Shown here piece by piece: positions 12,401-26,231 of a stretch of 64,000 nucleotides of DNA. How positions within the stretch are numbered: the stretch's first letter is position 1; each line of letters opens with the position of its first letter. Origin of the DNA: Salvator merianae (taxonomy: Eukaryota > Chordata > Lepidosauria > Squamata > Teiidae); assembly GCA_003586115.2 (NCBI GenBank), contig QVOM02000103.1, positions 4,611,996 to 4,675,995 on the forward strand, read 5' to 3'. A program made the translations under genes and the position numbers. The notes beneath the pieces were generated by a model. The model was given only the letters and a program-made list of their open reading frames with translations, ran no database searches and was not told where the DNA came from.

Positions 12401-13139
12401 GCACACTGTTGTGATGGAGATTTTTATACCTTCTCTCTCTATTTAAATGGCTGCCAAATTCATGATAGAAGAGGATAGAGAAAGTAATGAGCACATTTAT
12501 CTAAATATTCACCAGGAATCTAATTCAACTCAGTGCTGGGGGGGGGGAAGGGGGAGGGAGAAAGGGGAAGAAATTAATTTTCAAAGTGAAAATGTTCCAA
12601 TACGTATTTTTTAAATAATACTTTTATCAGCTGTAATGCTTTGATTGGTCTTTAGAAGAACTCTAGAAAAACACACTGGCAATCATATGCTTGGTAAATT
12701 TGGCAGAGATCTTGGGTAATTTTTTTCACCCCTTGAAGCATCTTGACAAAAAGTTTTAATTGTTTTAAGTTATGCTTTACTTATATTTTAATGTTTCATG
12801 TAATCGTCTCTGAGTCCTTCAAGTGAAAGCCATGATAAAAATAACAAATGGAAATGATAAGCATTTGATGGTAGAAGTTATGAATAGAATGTGGTCCAAA
12901 CAATAGAATAGAATAATACTGTACTCATCCAAAAAAGCTGTAACAGTTCAATGAAAATATTGAGTTTTTGTAATATTTAAACATCATAGTATTAATATAC
13001 AATATTTGTAATGCTTATAAAAGTATAATACATTTTAATAATGTAAATATACTGTTTGAAGAAATACCTACTAGGGCAGCCCTGTCAAGTGACTATTTTT
13101 GATGGGGTGAAGAAAGCTGAAAAAGTAGTATGTGGCAAT
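12401..13139. other. Intronic stretch without recognised feature
   Basis: AT-rich sequence with a G-rich run at 12539-12565. No other feature seen. Confidence 0.55.
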
Positions 13140-13390
13140 GTTTGTTTATTTAACTTATTTCTATATCGCTTTCCAGTTTAAAAAAATCTCAAAGCAGCTT
13201 ACAAAACATTAGAAACAAGACTAAAAACATTTAAAAAGCAGTTAAAAACTTATTAAAGACTAAGTGAATCCGAAAGAAAAAAGCCTTCACAGAGAGAATG
13301 TGCCTAGATGTGCCTGTAACACAAGAGGACATTCCAAAGGGAAGATGCTAGTACTGTAGCAGCACAGTCCTAGGGTACTATCTGGATTTC
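13140..13390 (-). mobile_element. LINE 3' end, antisense (L2-like)
   Basis: It opens with the inverse of a LINE tail (TTTATTTAACTTATTTCTATATCGC) and an AAGCAGCTTACAA stretch, the usual 'gtaagctgctttgag' 3' untranslated signature in reverse. It is more diverged than the copies at 3028, 33965 and 58718, so subfamily is uncertain. Confidence 0.55.
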
Positions 13391-13759
13391 TGTTATATTC
13401 TCATGTTGTGTGTCATGTCTGTTTATTTTTAGGATATGAACACTGATCTCCCTCATATGGAAACAAGTAGTGAGCTTCTTTCATAAGCTGGAGCTTCCAT
13501 GTAAGTTCTGTGTTCTCTGGAAAAGCTTCAGAAGATGGCAGCTAAGATGATCAAGAGGCTGGTGGAGCTTTTTAGTCGAGAAAAAGAGAGAAGAAAATAA
13601 GACATAATAGAGCTAGTGTAGACAAAATGCATACAAAATAAGTTTTCTCTTTTTCCAAAATGCTAGAACCATCCAACAAAGCTGAATCCTGCACAAATCA
13701 GGACAAGCAAAAAGATTCCCCCCCCCCCCAACAATGCACAGTTAAACTTCAGAATTTGG

Positions 13760-13870
13760 CAGTACAAGAAGTGGTGATAGCTAACAGCTTGGATAGTTTC
13801 AAATAAGAGTTTGGACCAATTCATGAAAGTCAAGGCTGTCAATGGCTATTAGCCTTGAAGGCAGCTGCTG
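13760..13870 (+). mobile_element. CR1/L3-type LINE fragment near 3' end
   Basis: ACAGCTTGGATAGTTTCAAA, then TTCATGAAAGTCAAGG, then TCAATGGCTATTAG match in order the 3' region of the CR1/L3 copy at 40315-40385. The terminal part is missing or has been replaced. Confidence 0.62.
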
Positions 13871-13899
13871 GGAGAATACAAGCAGAGTAAGCTGTGTGC

Positions 13900-16800
13900 C
13901 CATGTCTTGTTAGTTGGTTTTGTTACGCACATAGTTGCCTCTGTGGCCCTTTCTCCACAGCCTGGTATAGGCCATGAAGCATGCCAGGCTTCCGCCTTCT
14001 ACATGCTTGTGTGGAATAGCAGAGTCCTCTCCTAGAATGAACTGTCTGCAACGAACGGAGCTTTAGAACATTGTATCAAAATGGTGCCTATCACATCCTG
14101 TTAAAAGTAATTCACAAGCAGACTGTCAATGATATACTGAGCCACAAAGGGCATGCAGACAACTAGAAGTTCACCTTTTCTGCATGTGCAGCAAAAAAAG
14201 TCCTAGCTGGAAACTTCAAAGTTCCATCCCAGCCAATGACATCAAAGCCTTTGGGACTGGGCATAGGGCTTACATGAGTTAGTGGTAGCCACTCACAATG
14301 GGCCAGACTACTTAGGCCAGGCCAGCATGGCAAGGGTTAGTTTGCATTGTACAAAAAGGGCCTGTGAAAACAAACTTCTGGATTAGATGGGCCATGTATC
14401 CAATTCACTTCTAATGTTTTTATATTCTATTCCTGTTCAAGGCCTAAATCCTCTCTACAAAAGATGAAGACAGAATTTTGTAGTAAACTGTGATGTTTAA
14501 TTTTGAAATCATAAACGCACTGAAGTCCAATCTTATCAACAGTTTTTTCACACAAACCCTTATATTTTAGGCATTCTTTATCAATCATAGCTATCTTCAT
14601 CATTCAGCAAGGTAAATGCTCCTTCCCATTTTGCAATTGAACTCCTGATGAAATCAAGGTGACAAGATCCTCAGAGTAAGGCAATCAAGTATGCAAACCG
14701 TGCTTAGCCAGGAGACATTATCACTAACGAGTGATAGAAAACCCAGAATTATTCTCTCTATATTTCATAATATATAAGGTCCGGGGCAGACACAAGATTT
14801 ACACCTACCTGAACATATTTTCTGTGATACTCTTCCCCTACTCTTTTTGCATTCTAATTTGATAAGTACTACTTCTATCATATAAATTATAGTTTTGTCT
14901 TCAAACCATGATTGAAATATATTGGATTTTCTTGTTTTATAACCCTGTTTGGCTGGTAAATGCAAACTGATTGAAATATAAACATTACTTTCACTAAAAA
15001 GGAATCACATCATTGAACTAGAGAATGTACGGCTCATTCACATTAGTTTCAAACCATGATTCACAAATCGTATGCAAATCAGGTTCTTAGCTTAGCATTG
15101 TTCACCTAAAATAGTTATGGTAGAGATATACTTCAAAACAGAAATCTACTTTAAAATGCTGGCCATATCTACATAAGGAATGGGCAACAACCTCGTACTT
15201 TCATGGACCTGACATTGTTCACAAGAGGTGCACACTGCTAGGACAGGGCCAGTATAGATATTCATGTCATTGATGTACACGGGCATGAGATCTGTTTAAT
15301 GTAAGTTTCACACCAAGCTGGTGATACAAGCCATGGCAGCCTCAATGGCAGTGGGAAGTGTATCTTGTGGGAAGTGTCAGCATGTGAACACCACTGATAG
15401 TCCCAGTGTGAATACCGATTAAAGTGGTAGGAGTCATCCTGCCTCTGTATTCCACTGGGGTGACCAACGCAGGCACAACCTTGGTCTCTTCGCCACTGCA
15501 CTGTATTAATTTTCTGTTCAGTTTTCTAGAGTGTGGTGTGTTTTTTCTCCCCCTATACTTCAACAGTTTTCCAGTAGGAGCTGCCAAATTCTGTCTCATG
15601 TTCATTTTAAGGGCAAAAGAAAATTATAAACTCACCATTCCATGAACTCTCACATTAAGTGCCACCTATAAAACCAAGGATTACAGCCAACAATGTAAAG
15701 GGATCCCAGTCAACTAATGTTAATTCATGGGCATTGCAGAGAGGAGGTCTATAAGTCAACAGACCTGCAGAAATGAGGCGCAGACAACAGGTGTATTAAC
15801 TGTGTTATAGAAGAGAAAGAAGTCTTCCAGCTTAAGTCAATGGTGCTTCAGGAGCCAAATTGCATGATTCAGAGTTTCTGGGATTGCATTAAACAAGGGA
15901 AGTTGCAATGTAACAACCATATAAAATCATATTCATGCTGTAAATAGAAGGAGTGTTATAGAAGAAAGGCACACCACCAACAACCACACCAAGCAAAATC
16001 ATATTACGCAAGGGATGAGTATACTAAAAATTACCTCAATATTGTTTCTTAACAATTCACTTATTTTCGAGGATCCCAAAAACTTTTAGTATTATGTTGT
16101 ACCTACTCCATGAACCTATAATGCTTTCCTTTCATTTATGATAACACACTTAAAGATACTATCTTTTTTGTGCCAATTCTGCACTGACCAGGGTACTGAA
16201 CCAGCAAGTGTACTAGGACACTCACTTCTACATGCCAGCCGTGGTCTCCCATAGACTGCACCAGTGTGCAGAAGGGAGGCTCCTAGTACTCTTGCTGGTC
16301 ATGTATACCAATTAATGCTGAATTATCCTTTAACTGCTGCCTTTAAGTGCTACCTTGTAGTGCAATCATCTGATTCATTGTATCAAGCTGTATATATCTT
16401 TTTGAAAATCTTTAGGCTGTAGAGAAATATTTTAACAAAATCTAGTCAGTATAGTACTGAAGGACTGCAGAAAATGAGAACTAGACCCACCTTTTTGCTT
16501 ATAACTTATTGCCAAACCTCAGCCTGTTTTCTTTAAACATTATGTGTGCTGCTTTGGATTGATTTTTATAAACTGATTCAAATTTGTGCTTTGAGACAGA
16601 CAGGAGTCTTTTTCTAGATTTATAACTCTAATACTGCAAGACTCCTGTAAAAAGACATTGAGCACTGAGTAGTCTAGAATCCTTAGGAAAGAAGATCATA
16701 ACATTGGGATAGTACAAATATATTGCATGCAGATGTTTTCAGATTGGGCTCAAAAGGATGACTGGAGACCTATGAATTAAGACCTACAAGTAGCTGTTAT

Positions 16801-17139
16801 GATCATCAAACTGAGGCCCTGGTTTGTGAACATGGTAGTTGCTTCATCATGTCAGCATTTATTGATAAAAGAATCTAGAAAATGGCACCAGTGTACACAT
16901 ATATCCCTCAACACTTTCCCACTCATGCTGGCATGGATAGCTCTTACACTAAACACCCAAGTTAACTCCCCATTTTCTCTAAGACTCCAAATGGTCTTGG
17001 GACAACAACAGCTCCAATTGTTACCCAACAGTTGCAAACTTATCTCTACAGCAAAGGAAAAACAGATTTGGTTAACCGGTCTTGAGTAAGTTAATCAGCT
17101 AATTGTAATGATTTGCTTTTCGTTGTCAAGAGGATATTA
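13900..17139. other. Intronic stretch with one hairpin; otherwise unassigned
   Basis: Mixed sequence, slightly GC-richer at 13940-14400 and 15180-15660. Those parts may be old DNA-transposon pieces, but I found no matching ends. The hairpin at 16200-16299 is listed separately. Short open frames here (15262-15645, 16799-17089) show no domains. Confidence 0.5.
16200..16299. repeat. Long hairpin, 19-bp arms
   Basis: The arm at 16200-16218 (ACCAGCAAGTGTACTAGGA) pairs with 16281-16299 with one mismatch across a 62-nt loop. The loop has further partial pairing near its base (CACTTCTACATGC with GTGTGCAGAAG). No terminal repeats or target duplication were found, so origin is unknown. Confidence 0.7.
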
Positions 17140-17265
17140 CTATTTATTTATGTATTCATTTATGTATTTATGTATTTATTTCTGTATGTTTCTATCCCAC
17201 CTTATACCCTAAAGTCTCAGCCTGGGTTACAATAAAATCAGTATAAAATCAGATAACATAGATTA
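17140..17265 (-). mobile_element. LINE 3' tail fragment, antisense (L2-like)
   Basis: ATTTATTTATGTATTCATTT microsatellite followed by TATCCCACCTTATACC and CAGCCTGGGTTACAATAAAA is the inverse of an L2-like 3' end with its ATAAAT tail. Only about 125 bp remain. Confidence 0.6.
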
Positions 17266-17289
17266 GCTAAAACAATGACAGTGCTTGCT

Positions 17290-20200
17290 TGGGGGCGGGG
17301 GGGGGGGCATGTTGTTTTCTAAGCCAAAGGCTGATCCCTAGGTTTTATGAATCCTCTGAATCCTAGGTTTTATGAATTAATCTGCTGCTGTGGCAAATGC
17401 TAAAACATGAAGTATTGATCTAATGTCTAGACAATGTGATAATTCAAGATATGCTTTACACCAGTAAATTGATAAATTGCAGTAGAAATGTCTGGAGGCA
17501 GCCTAATCTTGACAACAGTGAGGAACTGGCTCTAAAATACCATTGCTCCTCCAATTAAAAAAAAGCCTTTCATTCGTTTTCTACAAATGCAAATTTCACT
17601 GATTCTCCACTTGATCAACTGATCATTTCTTTAGCTTTTCAAACTTTAAAATTTCAATGATTTCTACTTTTACTTTGTGTAGTAAATAAAATGATTTATT
17701 TGGCTCCTTTAAGCTTCAATATTTTAAAACATACAATATTTTAAAATGGTATAGTTATTCCCTGCACATTGGGTGTAAGTTTAATGTCTGTGAAACTTGA
17801 CCTTAAATTCTAAGGTTTCTGCTTGTGAGAATTCTCATAACAAATGTCATGGAAAGCTTTTTAACAATTGAATTTCAAAATAATATTAATTTCTCTAGCC
17901 CTTATTTGTGTAAAAGACTTTCAAAGTTTCATAGGCCTAATAAACGTCAAATGTTTTTCAAATTTATCTTATTCTTTGGAACTAGCAAACCAGGTTCTGG
18001 ATTTGAAGCTAGAAATTGTAGTTATATCATTTTGAGCCACTAAATTCAAAGGTCCTAGAAAATTGCCTTGAATTTATTGCTAATGTAATCAAGATAGATA
18101 GATATGGTGATTCCTTGATTTATGCTAGGGTTTCATTCTGGTGAGTTGTCACTTTGTACAAAACTACATAAATCAAGCAGTAGACTTCAATGTAAATCCA
18201 GAGGTTAGGGGGAAAATGGTACAATCCTCCATAATCTTACATTATGGTAGGTCAGACCTGTTCAAAACTACAATGACTTGAAAGGAAAAAGGTTCACTAT
18301 ATAAATACATGAAGAAAAGGAACAGTCAAAGGGCACATCTCATGGGGACAATGCCTTGCCTGAAATATCCACCACACAGATGCCATCCAAGATGCTCCCA
18401 CCCAGGCAAAGTCTTTTACTGACTGCAGTGCAGAAAACACAGAAGACTGATGAGATCCACGCACACACACACACATACAGATAAGGGTTTTTTTTGGCAC
18501 AAACTTCAATGATAAGCTCACCGATGGATTTACAAATTTATTAAGAGATAAAACTATGTCAAACTTTATAAAGAACTGGTGACCCTTTACTGACTGATGA
18601 CCTTTAGATATAGACATCAGAGAAAGAATTACTACTGGCAGGTTTTGAAGAATAATGAGAGACAAAGATATTGTGGAAGTAAAAGAATAAACAAGAGGAG
18701 CAGAAGATTAAAGATACCAATCAATTGTTCAGAAGAAGATTCAAAGTCATCAATTATCAGCAAAGTATAAATTGTACCAATTTGTGAAAGAATATTTTAT
18801 GTATCAGGATGTTTTATATGCAATAAAAATCATTTAAAAAAAACACAAAATCTCTCAAAAGTCAGTCAAAAATCAGCAAAACTTCCCAGAAATCACTCAA
18901 AACTCACCAAACACAATGAGTTAAAAATTATTCTTTGATATCGACATTTTACATATTAGACACATTGAATGATATTAGTTTTATAACTTTGTTTTAGTTA
19001 TTGGTTATACTATAATCATTTTTATGAAATATAATAAAATATATTCTAAGAAAATTCACAAAACACAGTTCCTGAGCCACTTTTCTCTACACACCCCACT
19101 CCACCCTCAAAGACACCCAAAGCACGTAAAACCCACTCAACCTCAGTCAAAACTATACCAAAACAGTCAAACATAGCAATACTGCTGATACAACAAAAAT
19201 ACATACAAAAATATCCTACTGATTCCTAAAACACTGATTATAATTCAAATTGACAATGAACATAAACTCTAGTCTAGTAGACTGTACAACCATGAGCTTA
19301 ACAAACATACTTTTTTTTTTTCTCATAAGCAGTTTGTATGAGTTTAATTTCTTTAGGATATATTAGAAGAGAAATATAAAGAACACCTGAATATGGCTCA
19401 AAAAGTAATAGGGTTGCTTTTTAAGCAGCCAGCTTAAAAGTGATAAAGCAGCCAGCTTAAAAAGGTTTCAGTACTTCTTTGGTCATTTACTATCTTCCTT
19501 CGTTAATCCAGTGGGCTGTTGAGATGAATTAAAGAAAGAGATTACTCTACCTTCCAGTAAAGGGTGCAGCTATGAAGAAATGTTCAGCCTGCCTATGTGC
19601 GTAACCCTCATAATACTGAGCAACAGGAGCAAATGCTAGGAAGATGCAGGACAACTTTTACACTTGTGGGAGAAAAGACAGGCCTGGAAGGTTTAAGGGT
19701 TTTCCAGTATGGATGGTTGATAAACTATATGAATTTAATAAGCAGCATCTGGAATATACTAGAAGGTAAAAGCAGTTTGCATAGGAAAATTTGTAATTGA
19801 CTTACAATATGTTGAAAGAAATATTTGGTAACGGGTACATGCCCAGTGTTCTAAGAATGAGGAACTGGGAGTCTGCAGTCATATCTGAATCACAATTCCT
19901 GAATCATGTTTCTTTTCTGTCGACAAAGGTATTATAAAGACCCTTGCCATCCATGTAAGGTTAAGCAGCTGGGACAAGCCCATTGCTTCCTCAGAGCACA
20001 TGAGAAAGATAGTCTTTTGAAGAACACTAGTTCTCAACATCTAGTATCTAGACTGATACACTTTATCTGCAACTTTCCTCAGCAATACATAGACTGTAAA
20101 ATCTTATTTACTGCCTATCATGTATGTGGTTTACAGGTGGTTCATGATCCCTCAGGCTATAAAAACTGACATAAAATACAAGATTAGCACTACAACTGAC

Positions 20201-21700
20201 ACAAACTAATTATGGAGCTTTAGAGATTAGATACTCAGATATCTACTGATTCTGTCATAGCAGCAAAAAGTAGAGAGTAGAAATTATATTTCACTCCCTT
20301 TTGCCCTTTCCCCCACTCTTTCAAAAAATAGATGAAAAAGAAAGGTGGAATGCAAACCTATTTCCTCTGTATTGTTACCCATTCCACAAGTCTGGTGAGA
20401 GAACCTCCCCCCGAGACAAAAATATTATGCAAATCACATGGCACTACTTCCAATGTAACACAATGTAATTCATTCCTTTCTGTCAAGCAGTGCTTCAGTG
20501 CATCACCTCATGAGGAGACACACTGTTAGCTTCCTCTCTCAATGGCAAGGCTACTTCCACCCCTGTAGGAGAGCTCTATCAGCAGTAAAAATGTGAACAA
20601 ACTAAAATTTAATGGTCCAATGCAAATCGAGCCAACTACCCCAATTAGTTCAGGTTCACTATGAACCATTTTTTTTTTCCAAACTACAGAGTGGGTTGAT
20701 TTGCATACATACCAAGACAACCATAGCTAATCATCCTAGGTTCTCTATGATTTGTTTGGTTTATTAGAACACCCCTTGGTTTGAGTTCACTTCACATTGG
20801 TTTCTTCAAACTACATGGTGGTTCAGTTTGCATGTAAACCACCAGTTCACTGCAAACTGTGAATTGGCCGGCTCAGTTCAGCACATCTCAAGTCTTCAGT
20901 TGTTAACAAACATTGCTTTTCTACAGTTGAATATACTGTTGAAAAGAGTAGAGGAGGAGGAAGGCCCAGCTGATAAAGCTTTGATGGAAAAAGAATGCAC
21001 ATTCTTAATTAGAAGTTCACAACTGCTAATATCCCCTAAATTGTTTCTCCTACTTGGTTTGATTTCATAGGAATAATTTCCCTGTCTTCTTCTGACATTT
21101 GGCAGGCAATCATCTGTGCACAGTCTCTTGTCATCTGAACACATTAAAGAGATAAATAGGGAAGTTTCAGATACAAATCCCAATATGCAGATAGGCCACT
21201 GACCAGTGACTATACTAGTGGGACATGTTGTGACCCAAGTTATTCACTATTCAGTACAGGATTTTTCTGCACTAGAATTTGGGACTGCTATTTGGGCAAG
21301 AATGGCTTTGTGCATAGATTTTCACCCATGCCATTAGACAAAATCTGCAGAATCTGAGGAAATGACTTTTTAGGAACTGAGATGTGAGAGCAGGTGGCCT
21401 GGAAGAAGCTGGTCCAATTCAACTATGTCAACAGAGTCCATTATTAGGCACATAGGAATGTCAATAACTAATTCCTCACAGATTAATTTTGACAGTATCT
21501 GTCTCTACAAAGATGATGTATATCTCTTTACTGATGTTGTCATGTTTATTAGGCAAACTTAGGACAGGTTTTACTTGAATCATTTAGATGTAGGTAAGGT
21601 TAGAGAAAGCCTAGATTGAGGTAATCTTTTGTTGTGGCAGGACTAGAGCAGAAGATGGAATATTAGTCAACTGTATTAGCAGACTCAAGCACTAACAGGG
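17290..21700. other. Intronic stretch with minor repeats
   Basis: Mostly plain AT-rich intron. Small items: a G run at 17291-17307; a doubled CCTAGGTTTTATGAAT at about 17338-17375; a (CA)n run near 18461-18474; an A-rich, C-repeat stretch at 18820-19240; a doubled AAGCAGCCAGCTTAAAA at about 19424-19461; and a possible degraded DNA transposon at 20600-20890 holding two related AAACTACA..GGTT..TTTGCATG blocks. No gene seen. Confidence 0.5.
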
Positions 21701-21714
21701 TAAACCTCATATGC

Positions 21715-22311
21715 ACACACAAAAATCACTTTTGATTTGTTTTCAAATGTAAATCTGTATTTTTACTTCATCAGCAAATTTCATTGTCAAAAATACATTT
21801 TTCACATTCGTTTTAACATTTTTCACAATGTTGTCCCATTGAAAATGCCATGTTCATGGTTTGAACACAGAAAAAAAAATGCAAAAAATTCAACAAATTT
21901 TGTTTTAGCAGAAGAATACACTTTTTCATTTTCAAGAATTATTGACTCAAAAGTGGATCATGTTCTGCTCTCACCTTTCCCCATTATAAACTCCTCCCTG
22001 AAGCTGTTAACGATTGTCTGTGTAACCTAATTTCCTAAACACTGTATTAGAGTATCTGTGCAGAAGGGTAAAATGTCTTTTTAGGCTTTGCTGTGCAACA
22101 GCACAGATTCATAAGAGCATTTTTGCCCAAAACATCAGACAACCTCCAAGAAACAAATGCAGCAAACTGAACTGCACTGCTGCACCTGACTAGTTGACAC
22201 AATAGTTAACCAAAAAAATGTGAAAAAGGCATTTTCATTTTGAAGTGAAAATTTGCAAAAATGAAATTTTGTATGAATTTTCAAATGAGAATTAAAATTT
22301 GCACATCCCTA
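21715..22311. mobile_element. Probable hAT-related element with shared internal block
   Basis: It ends AAAATTTGCACATCCCTA (22294-22311), the right end of the local hAT MITE family, and both flanks carry complementary AT-rich TTTTCAAATG-type sequence. The left end is degraded and no target duplication is clear, so its start is approximate. Its interior (21938-22209) is repeated at 22920-23192. Confidence 0.5.
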
Positions 22312-22919
22312 CTCATTACAGTAAGTCATTATAACCTCAGAGGCAGACCGGGACAATAGGATGGAATACTTCAAATTTATCTTACAGTGTTCACCAATGG
22401 GCAATGGAAATCATTACTTGCCTAAATTTGCACGAGTTTCATATCTGATCTATACATTGTGAGCCTGACAGATGGGGGAACTATGATATTGACCATAAAG
22501 GAAAAGGAACATTTAGCCCACCTTTCTTAAATACTTTCTGAAATTGAATCAAGTGTGATCAAATGCTCACAGGTCACTTGTCTTTTCTGTTTAGGCTTTA
22601 GGGACAAGCAAATAGGTCAATTAAAACTAGGTTTTATGAAGTATCATATTAAGCATATATATATTTCCACCTACAGAGATGCTTGCACCACAGAAATGAT
22701 AGTATGCAAGGAACTTGAAATAATTTGCAGTTCAATCATGGTTTTAAAATTTTAAAGCAGCTTGTGCAAACAATGTTTTAGGACCTTTCCACATTCAAGC
22801 CTTACCTTGCACTTCAAAACTGAAATCGTTGTAATTATATTTGAATTTTGTTTCAGGAGAGAACACATTGAAAAGGCTTAACACACATCGAGCACATTTG
22901 TTTTCCAACACACTAAAAG

Positions 22920-23192
22920 AATTAGTGACTCAAAATTGGATCATCATGTTCTGTTCTCATCTCTCCCCATTGTAAACTCCTCCCTGAAGCTGTTAAGGAT
23001 TGCTCTGTGCAACCTAACTTCCTGAGCAATGTATTAGAGCATCTGTGCAAAAGTGCAAAATGTCTTTTTAGGCTTTGCTGTGCAACAGTTCAGATTCATA
23101 AGAAAATTCCTGCCCAAAAAGAGGACAATCCCCAAGAAAATGTAGCAAATGGAACTGCACTGCAGCACCTGACTAGCTGACACAACAGTTAA
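22920..23192. repeat. Second copy of 272-bp direct repeat
   Basis: This block repeats 21938-22209 in the same orientation. Long matches include CTCCTCCCTGAAGCTGTTAA and GTCTTTTTAGGCTTTGCTGT, with scattered substitutions and small indels. The flanks of the two copies differ, so it is either the core of a dispersed element inserted twice or an old local duplication. Confidence 0.8.
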
Positions 23193-26170
23193 TAACAACA
23201 AAAAGAATAAATGCCTTCCTGCCCTTTCACAGAATCCCCACACAAGCATTAGTAAATCACAACATGAAAATGAAACAGTTGAAGGTGAAGTCACCCACTT
23301 TTGCAGCACACAAGATCACTCTGAAAAAAAATATAAATTACAAGGGCAGTAATTCACACTTGCTACAAGATCTCTCATTTAGTGTGATTCTACTGCAGCA
23401 TAAACTTGTCAAATCCACCTTAAAATCTTAGTGTAGCACTCATTTGCGTAATTAAGTACAACATCTATTTGGAGTCTACCAATGCATGGCATTTACAGTA
23501 CTAGCTGGTAGTAGTTAAAAAAAAAAAACACAAAAAAATTAAAAAACACCTTCTTTTTTCCCAATTTCATTTTTATTTTGGATTTATTTATTTTTTTTAC
23601 TTCAGCATCCTTAAACACAATCCGCAAAACTTCCATATAACAACTTCACTTGTAATTTAACACTTCAAAATGAAAACAATTATTTAAAGTTACTTCAGTC
23701 TTTGTAAATGGTTGGGCACAAAAGGAAGTTCAATGCTCTAATTAAAGAAAATTCTTGTACATGTGCACTAACATTTTAAACTCAAAGGACTACCAAATTT
23801 CAAACATTCAGATTTGAAATGTCAAAGTTTAAATTGCCCATCTTTTAAGATTCATGGGTGTTAAAAGTTCCACAGAAACAAGACTTTTAAAATTTTTGTA
23901 AATCCTTCCCTTTCCTCTGCTACACGCACTTAGGTGTTAATTAAATGACCATTAATAGTCAAATGTAAACACAACATTTTCATCTAATGACAGCATATGC
24001 CTTTATATATCCAGGATAATAAAAGCCTGGTGTTAATACTGTGAACCCAGTTCCCACAACATTCTAAGATGCTTTGTCATGTCTAAAGTTAAGCATTTAG
24101 ACACAAAACAAAGATTGCACCACTCAACATCCAGTTCAATTTTCCCACCACCCAGTGACCTAGGTAACACTTTGAGCAATAAAGAATAAATTCAATTTCT
24201 TCAGCATTTTGCGAGGATTAGGAACTATTGTTGGTCAGCTATGACTTCTTATCCATGGATTCTTTCAGAGTATTCCTTCAATTCTAAAGGAAATTCTGAT
24301 AGTTTAAGGCCCAGAACAAACAGAACTTTAAATTAGGGTTTTTTCAATCAATTGGAACAGTTGGAGGGGAAGCAATCAGCACTCCTTTGAGAGTTTCTCA
24401 GCTATTCAGTTACTACAAGCTTTAATCTCGCTCTAAGATCACAGCTTGCATTAACATGTTCGTCTATCATTATTCTATTTTCACTCTTCTTTTACCCTTT
24501 TTAATTTTATTAAGATTACATGAGTGCCTACATAAGATTACAGGAGTGCCTACATAGTATGTCATAAGAGTCATGGTACCTTCTCTATAAGACAAGTCCT
24601 GCTCCACTTCTATAAAACACAACAATGCTTTTTCCTGGCCATTTTGTGTTAATTACTTCCCTCACTAGGATTTAGTTTTCTATATCAAGTTTAAAAAGTC
24701 TTTTAAACTTACCTCTATAAGAAGAAACTAATGATTGGATTAGACTAAAAGAACACAGGAAAACAGCTGTGCAGCTGTTGATTGGATTAGTCTGACAACT
24801 TTTTGCTTACATCTACAGTGAATAAACAGCACAGTAGGCGGAAGCTTCAAAGTGGGTTACGCTTTTCTCTTTACAACACACATAAAAGAAAATGCAGGCT
24901 CCTATCGATTTTAATTTTAATTTATTTTAAATAAATAAATAAGAGCGTATCAAATGATATATGAACTAATATCAAATTACATTAAGACAATGCAGAAAGC
25001 CAAAAAAGGGTCAAAAATAGAATTAAAGCAGTGATGAAAGAAGAAAAACACAACAGATAAGCTAATTACTGCATAGTTATATTATTAACATGAACAATTA
25101 TTCTACCCAAGATCATTTTGATCAAACATGCAATCTTGAAATATAAATCCTTTAAAAAAATTTGAAGAGTATTTAAGAAGTTTCAAGCAAAGGACTACAA
25201 TTCCTTCACACACACACACACGCACACAAAAAGATGAAAGAAAGAATTTACAGAAATTCTACAGAAAGCTGTACTGACACATTTAAGGAGATACTAGTTT
25301 TAATAAAAAATAAATTAAGCTTGGCAGAGTAGAGTTTGGATACAGAAGGAACTCTGCCAATAATATGAAAATTGCAATAAGGATACAGATCCATTCCAAT
25401 ACTGCCATGGAAAATGCCAGCCGTACTCCATAAAATATTCTAGAGACGTAATCGAAAAAGTTTACCCTAGTTTAGTATTCCTTACAAATTAATATCAGGA
25501 AGAATTTTGCAGGCCATGAAAGTGGCTTACACTTTAAGCTTTCTTCATGACACATTAACACCAGTGAAAGCCTGAAAATTGGAATTACTGGGAAACAGGC
25601 AAGGAGTTAAGCTTTATTAGAAATGTCATTTTAATCCCAACATACTGCATTTTGATCTACTGCAGATCAAAGCACCATTCAGGAACACAAAAATAAGGTT
25701 TCCAGCTGGAGGTTCTTTCTACCCCTACTACACTATGATCTCAATCCATGTGCCATCACAAGCTTACAGTGTCTAGTGTCAGATTTCAGCAAACAAACAA
25801 ATTGTACTGTAGTATTTATTATTTCATTTATATTTATCTTCCAAGCACCATGAATATTGTCATTAAAATAGAAAACAAATTTCTATTATGATTACATTTA
25901 ATAAAAACTTAACCAACAAAGAACACAATGAAAGTTTTTAAAAATCAAACAAAGGCATGATTAAATATAATCCAGTTTAGCCGTCAGTTTTCACATACCA
26001 CTTAACAAGTCAATGCGGAAGTCTCTTAACATTTGGAAAAATATTCCTTTCTATAAACCTCTGTTACCTAAAAGACTATTTTACATAAATTCTCTGATGT
26101 CCATCTGCTCTTTATCCACTGATCATGAACATGCAGGTATAACTGCTTTTATAGTAATCAAAACTTATAC

Positions 26171-26231
26171 ATATATATAGAGAGAGAAAGAGAGACAGAC
26201 AGACAGACAGACAGAGAGAGGGGGGAGAGAG
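26171..26231. repeat. Compound microsatellite (TA)(GA)(GACA)n
   Basis: Runs of AT, then GAGA, then five GACA units, then GAGA and G-rich sequence in one tract. Confidence 0.92.

Noticed and set aside
12029..12414. Three overlapping frames of about 100 codons
   Set aside because: They fall inside a MITE copy on opposite strands and resemble no protein.
18297..18665. 122-codon minus-strand frame
   Set aside because: No recognisable domain, includes a (CA)n-derived CVCV stretch, and lies in intron 4; chance frame.
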